19,011 nt of DNA. Origin: Desulfovibrio oxyclinae DSM 11498 (GTDB taxonomy: Bacteria; Desulfobacterota; Desulfovibrionia; Desulfovibrionales; Desulfovibrionaceae). Position 1 is the stretch's first letter. Every line of letters begins with the position of its first letter. The notes beneath the pieces were generated by a model, which saw nothing but the letters and a program-made list of their open reading frames with translations, was not told the origin of the DNA and did not search any database. Of the stretch, positions 7,367-15,355 are shown one piece after another. A program made the position numbers and the translations under genes. The stretch lies in contig NZ_AQXE01000014.1 of assembly GCF_000375485.1 (NCBI RefSeq), positions 185 through 19,195 of the forward strand, in the 5' to 3' direction.

Positions 7367-7624
7367 TTACCAAAGATCATGTAAAGACGTCAATTTCCGC
7401 TTGCGCTGGCGAGGAGCGTCACAACCCCTTGAAACCTCACGCTCGGAAACATTTACGCACCCCTGACGCATGTACGCCTCCACAGCTTGACGATGAAAGC
7501 GAATCCCTCGCTTCCCCACCGTGAACGCACCAAGAAGCTGCTTCATGTCCGCACGCCGCACAAGGCTTTCGGAGCAATTCAGCATCTTCGCTACGTCTTT
7601 GACTTTCAACACTTCGGGCACCAA
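7367..7624 (-). CDS. Excisionase-like helix-turn-helix DNA-binding protein
   Basis: An 85-residue basic protein. Residues 5-30 (VLKVKDVAKMLNCSESLVRRADMKQLLGAF) form a winged-helix MerR/AlpA-type helix-turn-helix like that of excisionases. GKRGIRFHRQAVEAYM (37-52) fits the wing and following helix, and the tail is basic. Proteins of this kind bind element ends and steer the integrase towards excision, or act as regulators. It lies directly upstream of the integrase gene on the same strand, supporting the recombination directionality role. The start is TTG 7624, with AGGA seven bases upstream; GTG 7621 is the next codon and an alternative. Confidence 0.75.
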   Translation of the reverse strand: MVPEVLKVKDVAKMLNCSESLVRRADMKQLLGAFTVGKRGIRFHRQAVEAYMRQGCVNVSEREVSRGCDAPRQRKRKLTSLHDLW

Positions 7625-7819
7625 ACGACCATCCTGATTGTTGGTTAACCCGCCTGCTTACAACGTGCGAAACGGAAATCTCTAGGTTCAGGGGTAGGTT
7701 TTTTGAAAATTTATATTTATTTAAATCATGTGGTTATGAAAATCGTCAAAAAAGGTCGTTCCGAAAGATGCTTTTCTGCTCATCCAGACCTTCTCCCTGA
7801 CTTGTTAGGGAAAGAACTG
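7625..7819. other. Intergenic region upstream of xis-int
   Basis: About 195 bases without a gene. The middle (roughly 7695-7735) is strongly AT-rich (ATTTATATTTATTTAAATC) and probably carries the minus-strand promoter of the excisionase-integrase pair. No confident -35/-10 pair is claimed. Confidence 0.35.
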
Positions 7820-7843
7820 AGAAGCCCCCTTGCGGGGGCTTCT
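7820..7843 (-). terminator. Terminator hairpin after the second recombinase
   Basis: AGAAGCCCCC (7820-7829) and GGGGGCTTCT (7834-7843) form a 10-bp stem with a TTGC loop, one base after the stop codon of the recombinase gene on the minus strand. The U-run is weak (CAGTTCTTT follows), so termination efficiency is uncertain. Confidence 0.65.
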
Positions 7844-7844
7844 G

Positions 7845-8822
7845 TCATCTAATCTTGCTTGACCCAAGGTAGGCATCAGAGATGTCTCGCCGGCCTGGGG
7901 AATGGCCAGCCATGACCTCGATTTGGTCCCGGGCCTCGCTGTCCAGTGACGGCCACTGAGTCCCGGCGGTTTTCTCAGCTTCTTGCACAAAGTCTTCATG
8001 AGACCGGTGCTGGTTTGGTGGCTGGAAGCCTGTGTGTTCCACGTAAACCTGTCTGAAACGCTCGTGTCGGTTGCCATGAAGCGTGTAACCCAACCTCTTT
8101 TTTGTCAGGCCACTTTTTCGTGCGGCATAGTCTAAGCGATTCAGCCAGGAGTCACCCATCCCCGGGGGCATTAAATTGAAAACCCCTTTTCGGTTTGATG
8201 GCGAAACGAACTCTTCGGCACATTTCAAGGCAGCTTCTTGTTGCTCCGACAAGTGAAGGGTACGAGGTCGGCCTCCCTTGGTTCCATTGTGAACCAATAG
8301 GGTATGTTGCTCCCGGTCCCAGTCATTCACTAAATCGACTTTCGCGGACTCTTCTCGGCGAAGACCCAGTTCATATTGAAGCTCAATCTGTACAGCGCAT
8401 CGGGCGGAATGCCTGTAATTGTCATCATTACGCAACCCATCGATGATTTGGACGACTTTTTCAGGATCGGCGGCCCGTGAAATGTTGTTGCCAATCCGCC
8501 CACGTTCAACACCGAACTCTTTGTTTTCGCGTGCAATACCGTCGTTTCCATATGCATTACATACGTGACGTGCTGCAGAGAAGACCTCAGCGATGCGCCC
8601 ATCACCAACCTCTCGGGCTTTCATCGAATCCGCCACACGTTGAAAGTGCTTATTAGTCAGATTTTCCCACTTTTTAACGCCCAGTCCTGCTCTCTGAAGC
8701 TCAGTTGCAAACATCTTTGCGTTGTTGCGGATCCGATGTTGTTTCGACTTTCGACCAGAAAGGCTTGCTCTGGCGACTGCGAAATGAAGGCCCTTTGTGT
8801 TTTTCTTCATGGATGTCCCCAT
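7845..8822 (-). CDS. Second tyrosine recombinase (integrase-domain protein, Integrase_1-like)
   Basis: A 325-residue protein only distantly like the first integrase. Catalytic-type residues are all present: Arg155 (LGLRREES), Lys182 (NGTKGGRPR), His249 and Arg252 (HGNRH), His307 (MAGHS) and Tyr318 (DAYLG). An alpha-helical N-terminal part (about 30-115) fits a core-binding domain. It resembles the integrase-domain-containing proteins found on conjugative and integrative elements, which are often not the main integrase. An insertion between the HGNRH and AGHS boxes (about 260-300) is unusually long for tyrosine recombinases. ATG 8822 has no clear Shine-Dalgarno sequence; ATG 8810 (Met5) follows GGGGA at a good distance and is the likelier start. 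Possible roles are resolving element dimers or moving a second element. Confidence 0.8.
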   Translation of the reverse strand: MGTSMKKNTKGLHFAVARASLSGRKSKQHRIRNNAKMFATELQRAGLGVKKWENLTNKHFQRVADSMKAREVGDGRIAEVFSAARHVCNAYGNDGIARENKEFGVERGRIGNNISRAADPEKVVQIIDGLRNDDNYRHSARCAVQIELQYELGLRREESAKVDLVNDWDREQHTLLVHNGTKGGRPRTLHLSEQQEAALKCAEEFVSPSNRKGVFNLMPPGMGDSWLNRLDYAARKSGLTKKRLGYTLHGNRHERFRQVYVEHTGFQPPNQHRSHEDFVQEAEKTAGTQWPSLDSEARDQIEVMAGHSPGRRDISDAYLGSSKIR

Positions 8823-8972
8823 GGTTATTGGGTGACTCGGAATTGGGCCAACCCATCATCATAACCATGTGCAAAATCAAAAAATCAAGGGCGTAAACAT
8901 GGAAAATGCATCATTCTGGGTTTTCCCTTTTTCCGGCTTTTTTTTAACCACCTTGTCATTAAGCACACCTTG

Positions 8973-8999
8973 AAGGGGGCGGCAAGACGCCCCCTTTTT
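8973..8999 (+). terminator. Rho-independent terminator hairpin
   Basis: AAGGGGGCG, loop GCAAGA, CGCCCCCTT, then TTT. This is a strong 9-bp stem with a U-run on the plus strand. No plus-strand gene is recognised just before it, so it may end a small RNA or be a leftover. Confidence 0.6.
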
Positions 9000-9028
9000 C
9001 TGACAGGCTCATGGCGCGGAAATGACAA

Positions 9029-9047
9029 AAGCCCCCTGAAGGGGCTT
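9029..9047. terminator. Hairpin, possible bidirectional terminator
   Basis: AAGCCCC (9029-9035) and GGGGCTT (9041-9047) with a 5-base loop. On the minus strand it ends in GGGGGCTTTTG. It is similar in sequence to the hairpin after the second recombinase gene. Confidence 0.45.
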
Positions 9048-9558
9048 CTCATTTCATGGGTAAAAGACAGGGACACGACTATGCTCGGGGCAAGGTGTGT
9101 ACTCAGAATCGGTCGTCCCTGTCCGGGACGCCCAAAATTACGATAAATAAAACAATCGGCACAGGGCCGGAACGTCGAACGGACACAAGGAGATCTGCTT
9201 TCAATCCCTCACTCTGAAAAGGCATTACCGCTTCAGAACAAGGAGGGCCAAGCCGCCCAAATAGGGCAACCTGTGGCGAAAGTCGCACACAAACAAAATA
9301 CGGGATGAAGAATGCCCTGTTCCCAGTAAAAAGAGATCTCTTTTAATTGTCCATTTAATAGTGGATGTCACGCATAAGCGCATATGTCTTAAGCCTGCAA
9401 CAAGCAGAAAGTGACCTTCGGGGAAGCTGGCAGCGGCAGGCGCGTAGTCCTGTCGTTCATCTGGCAAAGTTTGATGCGTTTAACCGGCGTTGGTTTCGGA
9501 AAGGATGCCGTTTGTTTCGGAAAAACGGCGGTAAGCGTTGAAGCCGTGGGCTTCGTAC

Positions 9559-9598
9559 GTCGTCATCAGTTCTGACTGTCGTCAAAACTTATGACGAC
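9559..9598. promoter_or_regulatory. Cluster of GTCGTCA boxes
   Basis: GTCGTCA occurs at 9559-9565 and 9578-9584 in direct orientation (19 bases apart) and inverted as TGACGAC at 9592-9598. Such spaced boxes look like binding sites for a DNA-binding protein, or the end of a vanished insertion sequence. No neighbouring regulator is evident. Confidence 0.35.
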
Positions 9599-9708
9599 CA
9601 AATCGGTTGTAGTGCCTCCTTCTGTCTAGGTTTATGGTTTTCCATACCACGGCACTTTTGCAGATTTCCACTCGGGGGCCCGACTTTCTGAAGATTTCTT
9701 ATTGCCGC

Positions 9709-9840
9709 CCGTCGCCTGCCTGCAGGCTGGCACGGTCACCGGCCCGGTCAAGGCCAAGCCCTTTCGGGCGGATTCCCTTCGGTCATCCGGCCTTGACCGA
9801 ACCGCCTAACCCGTGCCGTGTCAATCTCAGGCGACGGTGA
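9709..9840. repeat. Nested palindrome 2
   Basis: Three concentric perfect inverted repeats: CCGTCGCCTG 9709-9718 with CAGGCGACGG 9828-9837, GGCACGG 9729-9735 with CCGTGCC 9811-9817, and CGGTCAAGGCC 9745-9755 with GGCCTTGACCG 9789-9799. Downstream come GGGGATGG and TTCAAGGGATG. The same architecture and the same CAGGCGACGG and CAAGGGATG boxes occur at 911-1085. The site could be a replication or transfer origin, or a structured-DNA recombination site. No nickase gene is near this copy. Confidence 0.6.
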
Positions 9841-9949
9841 CGGGGATGGCGGCTCAGGTTCAAGGGATGTTGGGATTATTTGATTACAGAATTGGATTGA
9901 TTGTGTGCCACTTTAGTTTTGCCGTTGGGTGGTCCAAAAAAGTGAACCC

Positions 9950-10236
9950 ACTTCTTGGTAACGCTTCGAGACGTGGGCCAAGATGGAGCGCATGAAATGC
10001 ACACGGCACCGCTGTCAACTTGACCCCCGGGAAGACCTCGGTGATGGCCCGTTTCAGGCCCTCATGGGCATTGCTGATCACCAGGCGGACGCCATGCAGG
10101 CCACGGCTGGTCAAATCCTGTAGGAAGTCCCGCCAAAGAAGATAACGCTCGCCCACCTTGGCCTCCACTCAGAGAACCTCACGATGGCCGTCCATGCGTA
10201 CGCCAACGGCCACCAGCACGGCCATGCTCGTTACAC
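9950..10236 (-). pseudogene. IS256-family transposase remnant
   Basis: On the minus strand this reads VTSMAVLVAVGVRMDGHREVL, a TGA stop, VEAKVGERYLLWRDFLQDLTSRGLHG, VRLVISNAHEGLKRAITEVFPG, then after a frame change QRCRVHFMRSILAHVSKRYQEVGS. These are the core segments of IS256 (mutator-type) transposases around a catalytic Asp. There are at least two lesions: a stop codon at 10169-10171, where Gly is expected, and a frameshift before QRCRVHF near 10015. Both ends of the gene are missing, so the copy is dead. The homology stops near 10236 and about 9955. No terminal inverted repeats could be paired. Confidence 0.85.
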
Positions 10237-10330
10237 AGAGATGGGTTTACTTCTCAGGTCATGTATGTGACTATTTTTGTTTGGATTGTGTTTCTTCGCA
10301 ATTAGGGGGAATGGGGAAATAGTTGCGACC

Positions 10331-10358
10331 TTGTCTGATGGTAAATGGTTAATATGAT
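10331..10358 (+). promoter_or_regulatory. Candidate sigma-70-type promoter
   Basis: TTGTCT (10331-10336), a 16-base spacer and TATGAT (10353-10358) lie about 35 bases upstream of the membrane-protein gene in very AT-rich sequence. A second AT-rich box (TATAGT) follows. This is a prediction by eye. Confidence 0.4.
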
Positions 10359-10392
10359 TAATATAGTTATATAGTTTGAAACAAAATGGGGA

Positions 10393-11103
10393 ATGGTCAT
10401 GTTGTGGTTTGGTCCCAAAGATGAGTTTTTGTTGTTTAGCACCAATAATTCTATTGTGGAAATTGTTTACTTCTTAACCCAGTCACTCGTTGTGATAGCT
10501 ATTGTTATTGCCTTGTTACAACTTCGGTCGTTGAATGATCAACTCAAACAAAATAAGGATCAAATGGTGGAGGAGCATAAGCAAAGAAGGAGAGCCGTTT
10601 CTTTGGATTTGCTTCATAAATGGAATGCGTTAAATAACAATGGAATTAATTTTGTTGCACGTAGGCTCGTTAAAGAGCTACCCGTTAAAGATAAGAAGGC
10701 TTTAATCGAAGGGACTCCTTTTTCTGTCCCGGATGATTTGAAAGGGCTAGTTAAGTCTGTTGTGTGTCGAGATTCTGGGTGCGGTAGAGAGTGCGAGGAA
10801 TGTAAGTATGTATTTGAAGGTGCTGCTGAAAACAAATTAACAGCACATGCTTCTATTATTATGAGACAGACCGTTGTGACATATTTAAATCTTTTTGAAA
10901 ATATTTCTTCGGCTTATGTTAATAATGTCGCGAATAAGCAGATGCTGAAGGAGCAGTTTGCTTATATTGCAAGCGGTGATGAGAATTATGAGGCAATGCT
11001 CAACGATTTTGGTATTGCTCATCGTTTACCATGTACTTCGGCGTTTATTGACGAGAATAGACCGCCGACCCAAGAAGGGCTGCCAAAGACTGGTACTTCT
11101 TAA
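10393..11103 (+). CDS. Membrane-anchored protein with cysteine cluster, function unknown
   Basis: A 236-residue protein with one hydrophobic helix (about residues 22-43, IVEIVYFLTQSLVVIAIVIALL), then a charged, probably coiled stretch (44-68, ending in EEHKQRRR). The cytosolic body has four closely spaced cysteines, C125, C130, C134 and C137, which may bind a metal. The single N-terminal helix followed by a helical body is loosely like DUF4760-type proteins, but I cannot assign it with confidence. ATG 10393 directly abuts GGGGA. ATG 10399 (Met3) lies seven bases after GGGGA and is the likelier start. It is AT-rich like the Gabija genes and convergent with gajB, inside the same island, so a link to defence is possible but not shown. 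Confidence 0.7.
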   Translation: MVMLWFGPKDEFLLFSTNNSIVEIVYFLTQSLVVIAIVIALLQLRSLNDQLKQNKDQMVEEHKQRRRAVSLDLLHKWNALNNNGINFVARRLVKELPVKDKKALIEGTPFSVPDDLKGLVKSVVCRDSGCGRECEECKYVFEGAAENKLTAHASIIMRQTVVTYLNLFENISSAYVNNVANKQMLKEQFAYIASGDENYEAMLNDFGIAHRLPCTSAFIDENRPPTQEGLPKTGTS

Positions 11104-11271
11104 TGGTGCTCTATGGTTTAGAGCTAGCGCCTGTGTCTTTGCTCAATCCGATTGGAACTTACAACATGTTTGGATCATGATTTATTGAGCTAATAAATTG
11201 CACCGGGATGATTGTGTTTGTATCACTAATCACAAGTTTGGTTGCCGGCAATGGATGTGTAGCTGAGCAGC
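11104..11271. other. Convergent intergenic region
   Basis: This short gap lies between the 3' ends of the membrane-protein gene and gajB. GCTCTA-TGGT-TTAGAGC just after the plus-strand stop (about 11105-11122) can form a small hairpin, but lacks a U-run. Confidence 0.35.
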
Positions 11272-13062
11272 CTATTCTACGATAAGTTTTTGTAGTTCCG
11301 TAACAAAGCAAGAGGGACCCTGTTTAAACGTACTCCGGGGGGTGCGATACCAACCAGAGTAAAGCAGGTGTACGTATTTCCTTGCCCTAGTGATACCAAC
11401 GTAAAATAGTCGACGTTGGTTTTCTGTTTGTGTTGGTGTGTTGTCGTATCTAGGGATTCGGCCTTCTTCGAGTCCAGGAATGATAACGGCATCGAACTGA
11501 TGTCCTTTTGAGCCGTGCAGGGTTGTCAAACATAATTTGTTGAGGTTAGCCCCACATCCTGCAAAGTTTTCAAGGTTGTAGCTTGCTAGTTTTCCCCCAG
11601 CTTCAGCGTTTTTTAATAACAAGGAAAATTTTGCTTGTTCGTACGATCTTTTTTCTAATAAAATTTTAGTGATTTCGAGAGTCTTATTTAACTGAGTCAA
11701 CCAATCTATGAGCGATATCTTCGGTAGTGATAACTCAGCTATGGTTTCATAAAAATTGGTTAATTGTTCATGCCTTAAAGAAGCCTCGAGGCTTGTCGTT
11801 TTATACTTCTGCCAATCTTGAAACAGGTCTTTGAATAGGATGCCGCTTTCTGTTGGCCCTTTACAGCTCCACAGTGCAATCCTTTCAAGCCACCTGATAA
11901 GTGGGCTTCTGTCATATCTCAAATCTTTTTCGCCAGAGTACTGAATTTCAAATTTGTCTAATTCTGGCTGTATTACCCCAAGGTCGTATTTATCCAGATA
12001 GAGTATTGCAATTTCTTTTAATTGAACTCCTTCTTCAATCATCCCAGGTATTATCTGGGTTGCTATGTATTCAGATTGTTCTGACAAGCCACCGGGCTTA
12101 TCCCAAAAGTACACTTCACCAGGATCGGCGTCGCCTCTGGAGCAAGATTGTATTTCAGCATTTTCTGTAGGCAAAGCGCAACTAGCAGCATTTATAATTT
12201 TCTGACCACATCTGTAGTTGAGACTGAGGGAGACTGGCTTGACGAGTTCGTTTGATGAGAAAATATTAAAGTAAGTTGGATCAGCCCCTTGGAAATCATA
12301 TATGCTTTGATCTGGGTCTCCCACCCCGAAGATTTTTATTTCGGTTTGATTAAGTAAGGTTATAACCAAGTGATGCAATGGGTGGCCAAGATCTTGATAT
12401 TCATCGATTAAAATCCAAGGAAATTTTGCCTCAAGGCTGCGCCTAACATAGTCGACTTGATCAATTATGTTTAAGGATAATAGTACTTGGTCGTCGAAAT
12501 CGATGCATCCATGATTTCTTAATTGCCTCTCGTATTCCCTAATGTACATGGCGCATTGAGGGTCTTGATGCCAAGCCGGACTAGACCGATCTAGAATTTT
12601 TCGCCTTACGTTTAAGTACTCGTTTTCAACATCCCATGGTAGTCTTGCTGTTGGCAGCTTGTCTTTGGCTTTTGCTCTACAAACTGAAACGATTTCATTT
12701 GAAGCGATTGTTAATGGGTGTGGTACTTCTGGCAGGTAGTGTTGACAGAAAGGTGTTAGTATGTGGGTAAGGCAGAAGCTGTGGAGTGTCCCTAAAAAGA
12801 CATTAGGGCGGGGTCTTAAGCCAAGTTTTTTAAATCTACCTCTGAATTCATTAACTGCTTCATTGCTATACGTTATACATGCTGCACCACGAGGCGCTGA
12901 GATGTCTTCATTAAGAAGTTTCATCATTTTTAGAGTAAGAACAGCGGTCTTTCCACTGCCTGGTCCAGCTGTGACAGCACAACTGTTTGTGCAATTGTAT
13001 GCTTCGAACTGTTCAGCGTTCTTTCGTAGTAGATTCAATTGTTTTTGAAGATAAATCGACAT
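11272..13062 (-). CDS. gajB: GajB-like UvrD/Rep-type helicase (Gabija)
   Basis: A superfamily 1 helicase of 596 residues from ATG 13062. Motifs in order: Walker A AGPGSGKT (32-39), TYSNEAVNEF (Ia), motif II IDEYQD (219-224), motif III GDPDQSIYDFQGA (248-260), LNYRC (281-285), motif V TTLHGSKGHQFD (513-524) and motif VI RRLFYVGITRARKYV (550-564), so the enzyme looks intact. In Gabija, GajB acts with the GajA nuclease against phage DNA and is thought to respond to DNA ends or nucleotide state; that is knowledge of the system. ATG 13062 lies one base after the gajA stop, implying translational coupling. A TTG at 13098 would extend it 12 residues but overlaps gajA. It is somewhat longer than the Bacillus GajB. 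Confidence 0.85.
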   Translation of the reverse strand: MSIYLQKQLNLLRKNAEQFEAYNCTNSCAVTAGPGSGKTAVLTLKMMKLLNEDISAPRGAACITYSNEAVNEFRGRFKKLGLRPRPNVFLGTLHSFCLTHILTPFCQHYLPEVPHPLTIASNEIVSVCRAKAKDKLPTARLPWDVENEYLNVRRKILDRSSPAWHQDPQCAMYIREYERQLRNHGCIDFDDQVLLSLNIIDQVDYVRRSLEAKFPWILIDEYQDLGHPLHHLVITLLNQTEIKIFGVGDPDQSIYDFQGADPTYFNIFSSNELVKPVSLSLNYRCGQKIINAASCALPTENAEIQSCSRGDADPGEVYFWDKPGGLSEQSEYIATQIIPGMIEEGVQLKEIAILYLDKYDLGVIQPELDKFEIQYSGEKDLRYDRSPLIRWLERIALWSCKGPTESGILFKDLFQDWQKYKTTSLEASLRHEQLTNFYETIAELSLPKISLIDWLTQLNKTLEITKILLEKRSYEQAKFSLLLKNAEAGGKLASYNLENFAGCGANLNKLCLTTLHGSKGHQFDAVIIPGLEEGRIPRYDNTPTQTENQRRLFYVGITRARKYVHLLYSGWYRTPRSTFKQGPSCFVTELQKLIVE

Positions 13063-13063
13063 T

Positions 13064-14854
13064 TTAGTTGGGGGTGACGAGGTCGTCGATTCTATCAATG
13101 GCTAAATCAAAATATTCAGGCGAATAGTCATCATCTAATATTGATGCTAGCCGTTGAGCAAATAGCCCTTTCCCATAATCTTCTATTCGGTTTAAAATGT
13201 AGGCCCTATTGTCGTAGCTCGGCAGGCCGTCCAATGATGTGTCAGCAATTCGTTCTTCAAACCTTTTTAGTGTGGTCGTGCCTGCTCCCAAGCTTTCCAG
13301 TGCTTTATACATTTCATCTTGAGCATTTTTACAAAGGTCAATTTCAAGTGTGTGAATTCCAACAAAGATATTGTAATCTTGAAGTTTCACACGGACTTCC
13401 TTCAAATAGCCGCGTTCATATTGAGCTTCAAGGTGTTTCGTGTCTTCTCCTAATGCCTTGTTTACGATGTTGATCCCTCGAGATAGGCCTGCGTTTATGG
13501 TTTTTCGATTGTTATCAACTGGATCTCCATCTGTTATTACGACATATGGGATGTTCAGATTTTTTTCGCTTACGAGCTTGATATACGGCTCAAAATGGGT
13601 GCCATTTATGCTGCACACTGATATTCCCTTTTGATCAAGATCTATGCCTCGCCATTTTGCAAAAGGAGTTGTAAGGTACTCTTCCGCTGCGCCTTCAACA
13701 AAAATGATACCACGTGAAAACAATAGTTCGCCTCTATTGGTATCCATGTATCTAGCAAGATCGTTGAGTTCATATTCGCTTAGTTCAGACTGCGCAGAAG
13801 AATAGCCCTTTGTTCCTCCGTTTGAGTCTCGAAGAATTGCATAGGATTTAATCGGTGCTATGCTTACTATATTAGGGGAGTGAGTTGTTAGTATAATGGT
13901 TGTCTTTTTGTCGAAAAAATCTTTGAAAACGAGTCGTTGAAGGTGGGGGTGGAGGTGGGCCTCTGGTTCTTCGATTGCTAAGATCGTGGTAGCTCTTTCA
14001 CCCGCTAGCTCTTTGCGTTCTAGTTCAAGGGAAAGGAGTACAAGGTAGATAAGGTTGCACAGCCCCAAGCTTGCTTCGCCTACCGAGCGTTTATTGATCC
14101 CATCAACATAGAGTTTGAGTGATCTTAATAGGTGTGTGGTTTCTGTTGATGCTACGCCGAGTGATGGGGATATTGAGTGGAGTTCTCCTACTATCTGCTT
14201 TAGGCGTGTCCCAATTCTTTCGCTTAATTCTTGAACGCCAGCAAGTTTTCCAAGTTCCTTTTGAGCAGAGTCTATCCCTGTGGCTACAGGGATTAATTCT
14301 TTGTGGGTTAGCGCTAGGCTTTCAATTAAGGGGCGTAGTGGAGACCTATTCCAGTACTTTAAGTCTCCTTCTGCATCTCTTAGAGCAGGCAGTATTTGAA
14401 GGGGCATGAATTTTCTTTGATAGTGCCCAAAGGTGTTTTCTTCGTTTAGTCCACCATAAATATTAAATTCATACTCTGCGTCTTCGCCAGGCACACTCCC
14501 TGCGACGGGTTTAAATTTGTATGTGATTTTGGCTTGGTGGGGTTTTTTGGGGGACACGACGTAATCGGAGAGTAACGCCATAAGTTTAGGGTTGCCTTCA
14601 AACCCTTCAATTAGAATAGCTATCTCAATTGTCTTGTGGTTTGAGATGGGGGAATCCAGGCCATCCCAAAAGTCGTCTTCGGTTAAATGTCTCGCGGAAT
14701 CGGGAAGGGTGGGGTCCAATATTAATCTAAGCGCACGAAGAAAATTGGTTTTTCCAACCGAGTTTTCTCCCATGATTACCGCTTTGTTGGCGAGAGATAT
14801 GTCTAGCTGTTTGAAATTTCGATAATTTCTGATTGAAACGTGAGAGATGTGCAT
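13064..14854 (-). CDS. gajA: GajA-like OLD-family ATPase/Toprim endonuclease (Gabija)
   Basis: A 596-residue class 2 OLD nuclease. The ATPase part has Walker A GENSVGKT (29-36), Walker B LAIEEPEAHLHP (292-303) and switch His325 (LTTHSP). The C-terminal Toprim domain has Glu387 (IFVEGAAEE), Asp442 and Asp444 (ITDGDP) and a later acidic box TLEIDL (502-507), fitting two-metal DNA cleavage. The pairing with an adjacent UvrD-like helicase defines Gabija, where GajA is a nicking endonuclease held off by nucleotides until infection depletes them (family knowledge). Length is close to the Bacillus enzyme. ATG 14854 follows AAGG at a suitable distance. gajA is first in the two-gene operon, which is transcribed away from the Fic gene. 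Confidence 0.88.
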   Translation of the reverse strand: MHISHVSIRNYRNFKQLDISLANKAVIMGENSVGKTNFLRALRLILDPTLPDSARHLTEDDFWDGLDSPISNHKTIEIAILIEGFEGNPKLMALLSDYVVSPKKPHQAKITYKFKPVAGSVPGEDAEYEFNIYGGLNEENTFGHYQRKFMPLQILPALRDAEGDLKYWNRSPLRPLIESLALTHKELIPVATGIDSAQKELGKLAGVQELSERIGTRLKQIVGELHSISPSLGVASTETTHLLRSLKLYVDGINKRSVGEASLGLCNLIYLVLLSLELERKELAGERATTILAIEEPEAHLHPHLQRLVFKDFFDKKTTIILTTHSPNIVSIAPIKSYAILRDSNGGTKGYSSAQSELSEYELNDLARYMDTNRGELLFSRGIIFVEGAAEEYLTTPFAKWRGIDLDQKGISVCSINGTHFEPYIKLVSEKNLNIPYVVITDGDPVDNNRKTINAGLSRGINIVNKALGEDTKHLEAQYERGYLKEVRVKLQDYNIFVGIHTLEIDLCKNAQDEMYKALESLGAGTTTLKRFEERIADTSLDGLPSYDNRAYILNRIEDYGKGLFAQRLASILDDDYSPEYFDLAIDRIDDLVTPN

Positions 14855-15028
14855 GTTTAGGCCTTACAATAATATGTTGACTATTGATTGGTGTATAAAC
14901 AAAATGAACCAGAAATTGAAGAGCGAACAATGCAAATAGCTCAAGTTGTGTTCAGTTTGTTAGCAATGGGTTTGTAAAGTCCCCGTAAACTAGGTCCATT
15001 GCAAATTAGAGAATTCTGGCCCAATGGA

Positions 15029-15108
15029 GATGCCCCTCCCGCAGGGGCGTGGATTGAAAAAAGACCATCGCACAGTTGGGCATTTCCTCTGACGTCGCCC
15101 CTCCCGCA
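15029..15108 (+). CRISPR. CRISPR fossil: one repeat, one spacer, half a repeat (type I-C-like)
   Basis: 15029-15060 is a 32-base repeat (GATGCCCCTCCCGCA, then GGGGCGTGGATTGAAAA) matching the form of type I-C repeats of Desulfovibrio (GTCGCCCC...GGGGCGTGGATTGAAAC). A 33-base spacer follows (15061-15093). Then GTCGCCCCTCCCGCA (15094-15108) repeats the first 15 bases before the match breaks off. Repeat and spacer lengths fit type I-C. No cas gene is in the window. Confidence 0.75.
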
Positions 15109-15305
15109 AATGATAACCAAAGTTTATTCCAAAAGATGGAACGCCAAATTGTGTTTTTGAGCAACTATGATGCTTGTCCACAACGTGTCATTAGGGGGCT
15201 TTGGTGGCTCCACACACGCCGTACTGCCGGGGATGAATAGTCCTTTCCTCAGTCTGATGTGAAGAACTGTGGAGGTCTGCATATTCGTTTTAGTTTCGTA
15301 TTTGC

Positions 15306-15355
15306 CTAAAATAAGCAGCTCTGTTATTTTAGTTTAGTCGATTATTCTAAAATAA
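15306..15355 (+). promoter_or_regulatory. Three CTAAAATAA boxes before the Fic gene
   Basis: CTAAAATAA occurs at 15306-15314 and 15347-15355, and inverted as TTATTTTAG at 15324-15332. The last ends 11 bases before the start codon, overlapping the expected promoter and leader. Boxes like these suggest a repressor site. The Fic protein itself ends in a winged-helix domain and could bind here. Confidence 0.5.

Larger units (their letters stand above)
8823..9708. other. Structured non-coding stretch
   Basis: No reading frame here has family resemblance or a credible start. The region instead holds hairpins and palindromes: 8973-8999, 9029-9047, GACAGGGAC (9066-9074) with GTCCCTGTC (9115-9123), a 16-base palindrome AAAAGAGATCTCTTTT (9329-9344), GAAGCC-GTG-GGCTTC (9540-9554) and GTCGTCA repeats (9559-9598). 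It may contain small RNAs, regulatory sites or relics of lost genes. Confidence 0.4.

Noticed and set aside
9709..9840. An integron attC site
   Set aside because: The nested palindromic form is suggestive, but the conserved RYYYAAC and GTTRRRY boxes are not at the ends and no integron integrase or cassette is present.
9884..10168. An intact 94-residue gene
   Set aside because: It is only the middle of an IS256 transposase, bounded by an in-frame stop where Gly is expected and a frameshift before QRCRVHF.
13063..13098. TTG start for gajB overlapping gajA
   Set aside because: ATG 13062 sits one base after the gajA stop, and the 12 extra residues add no helicase feature.
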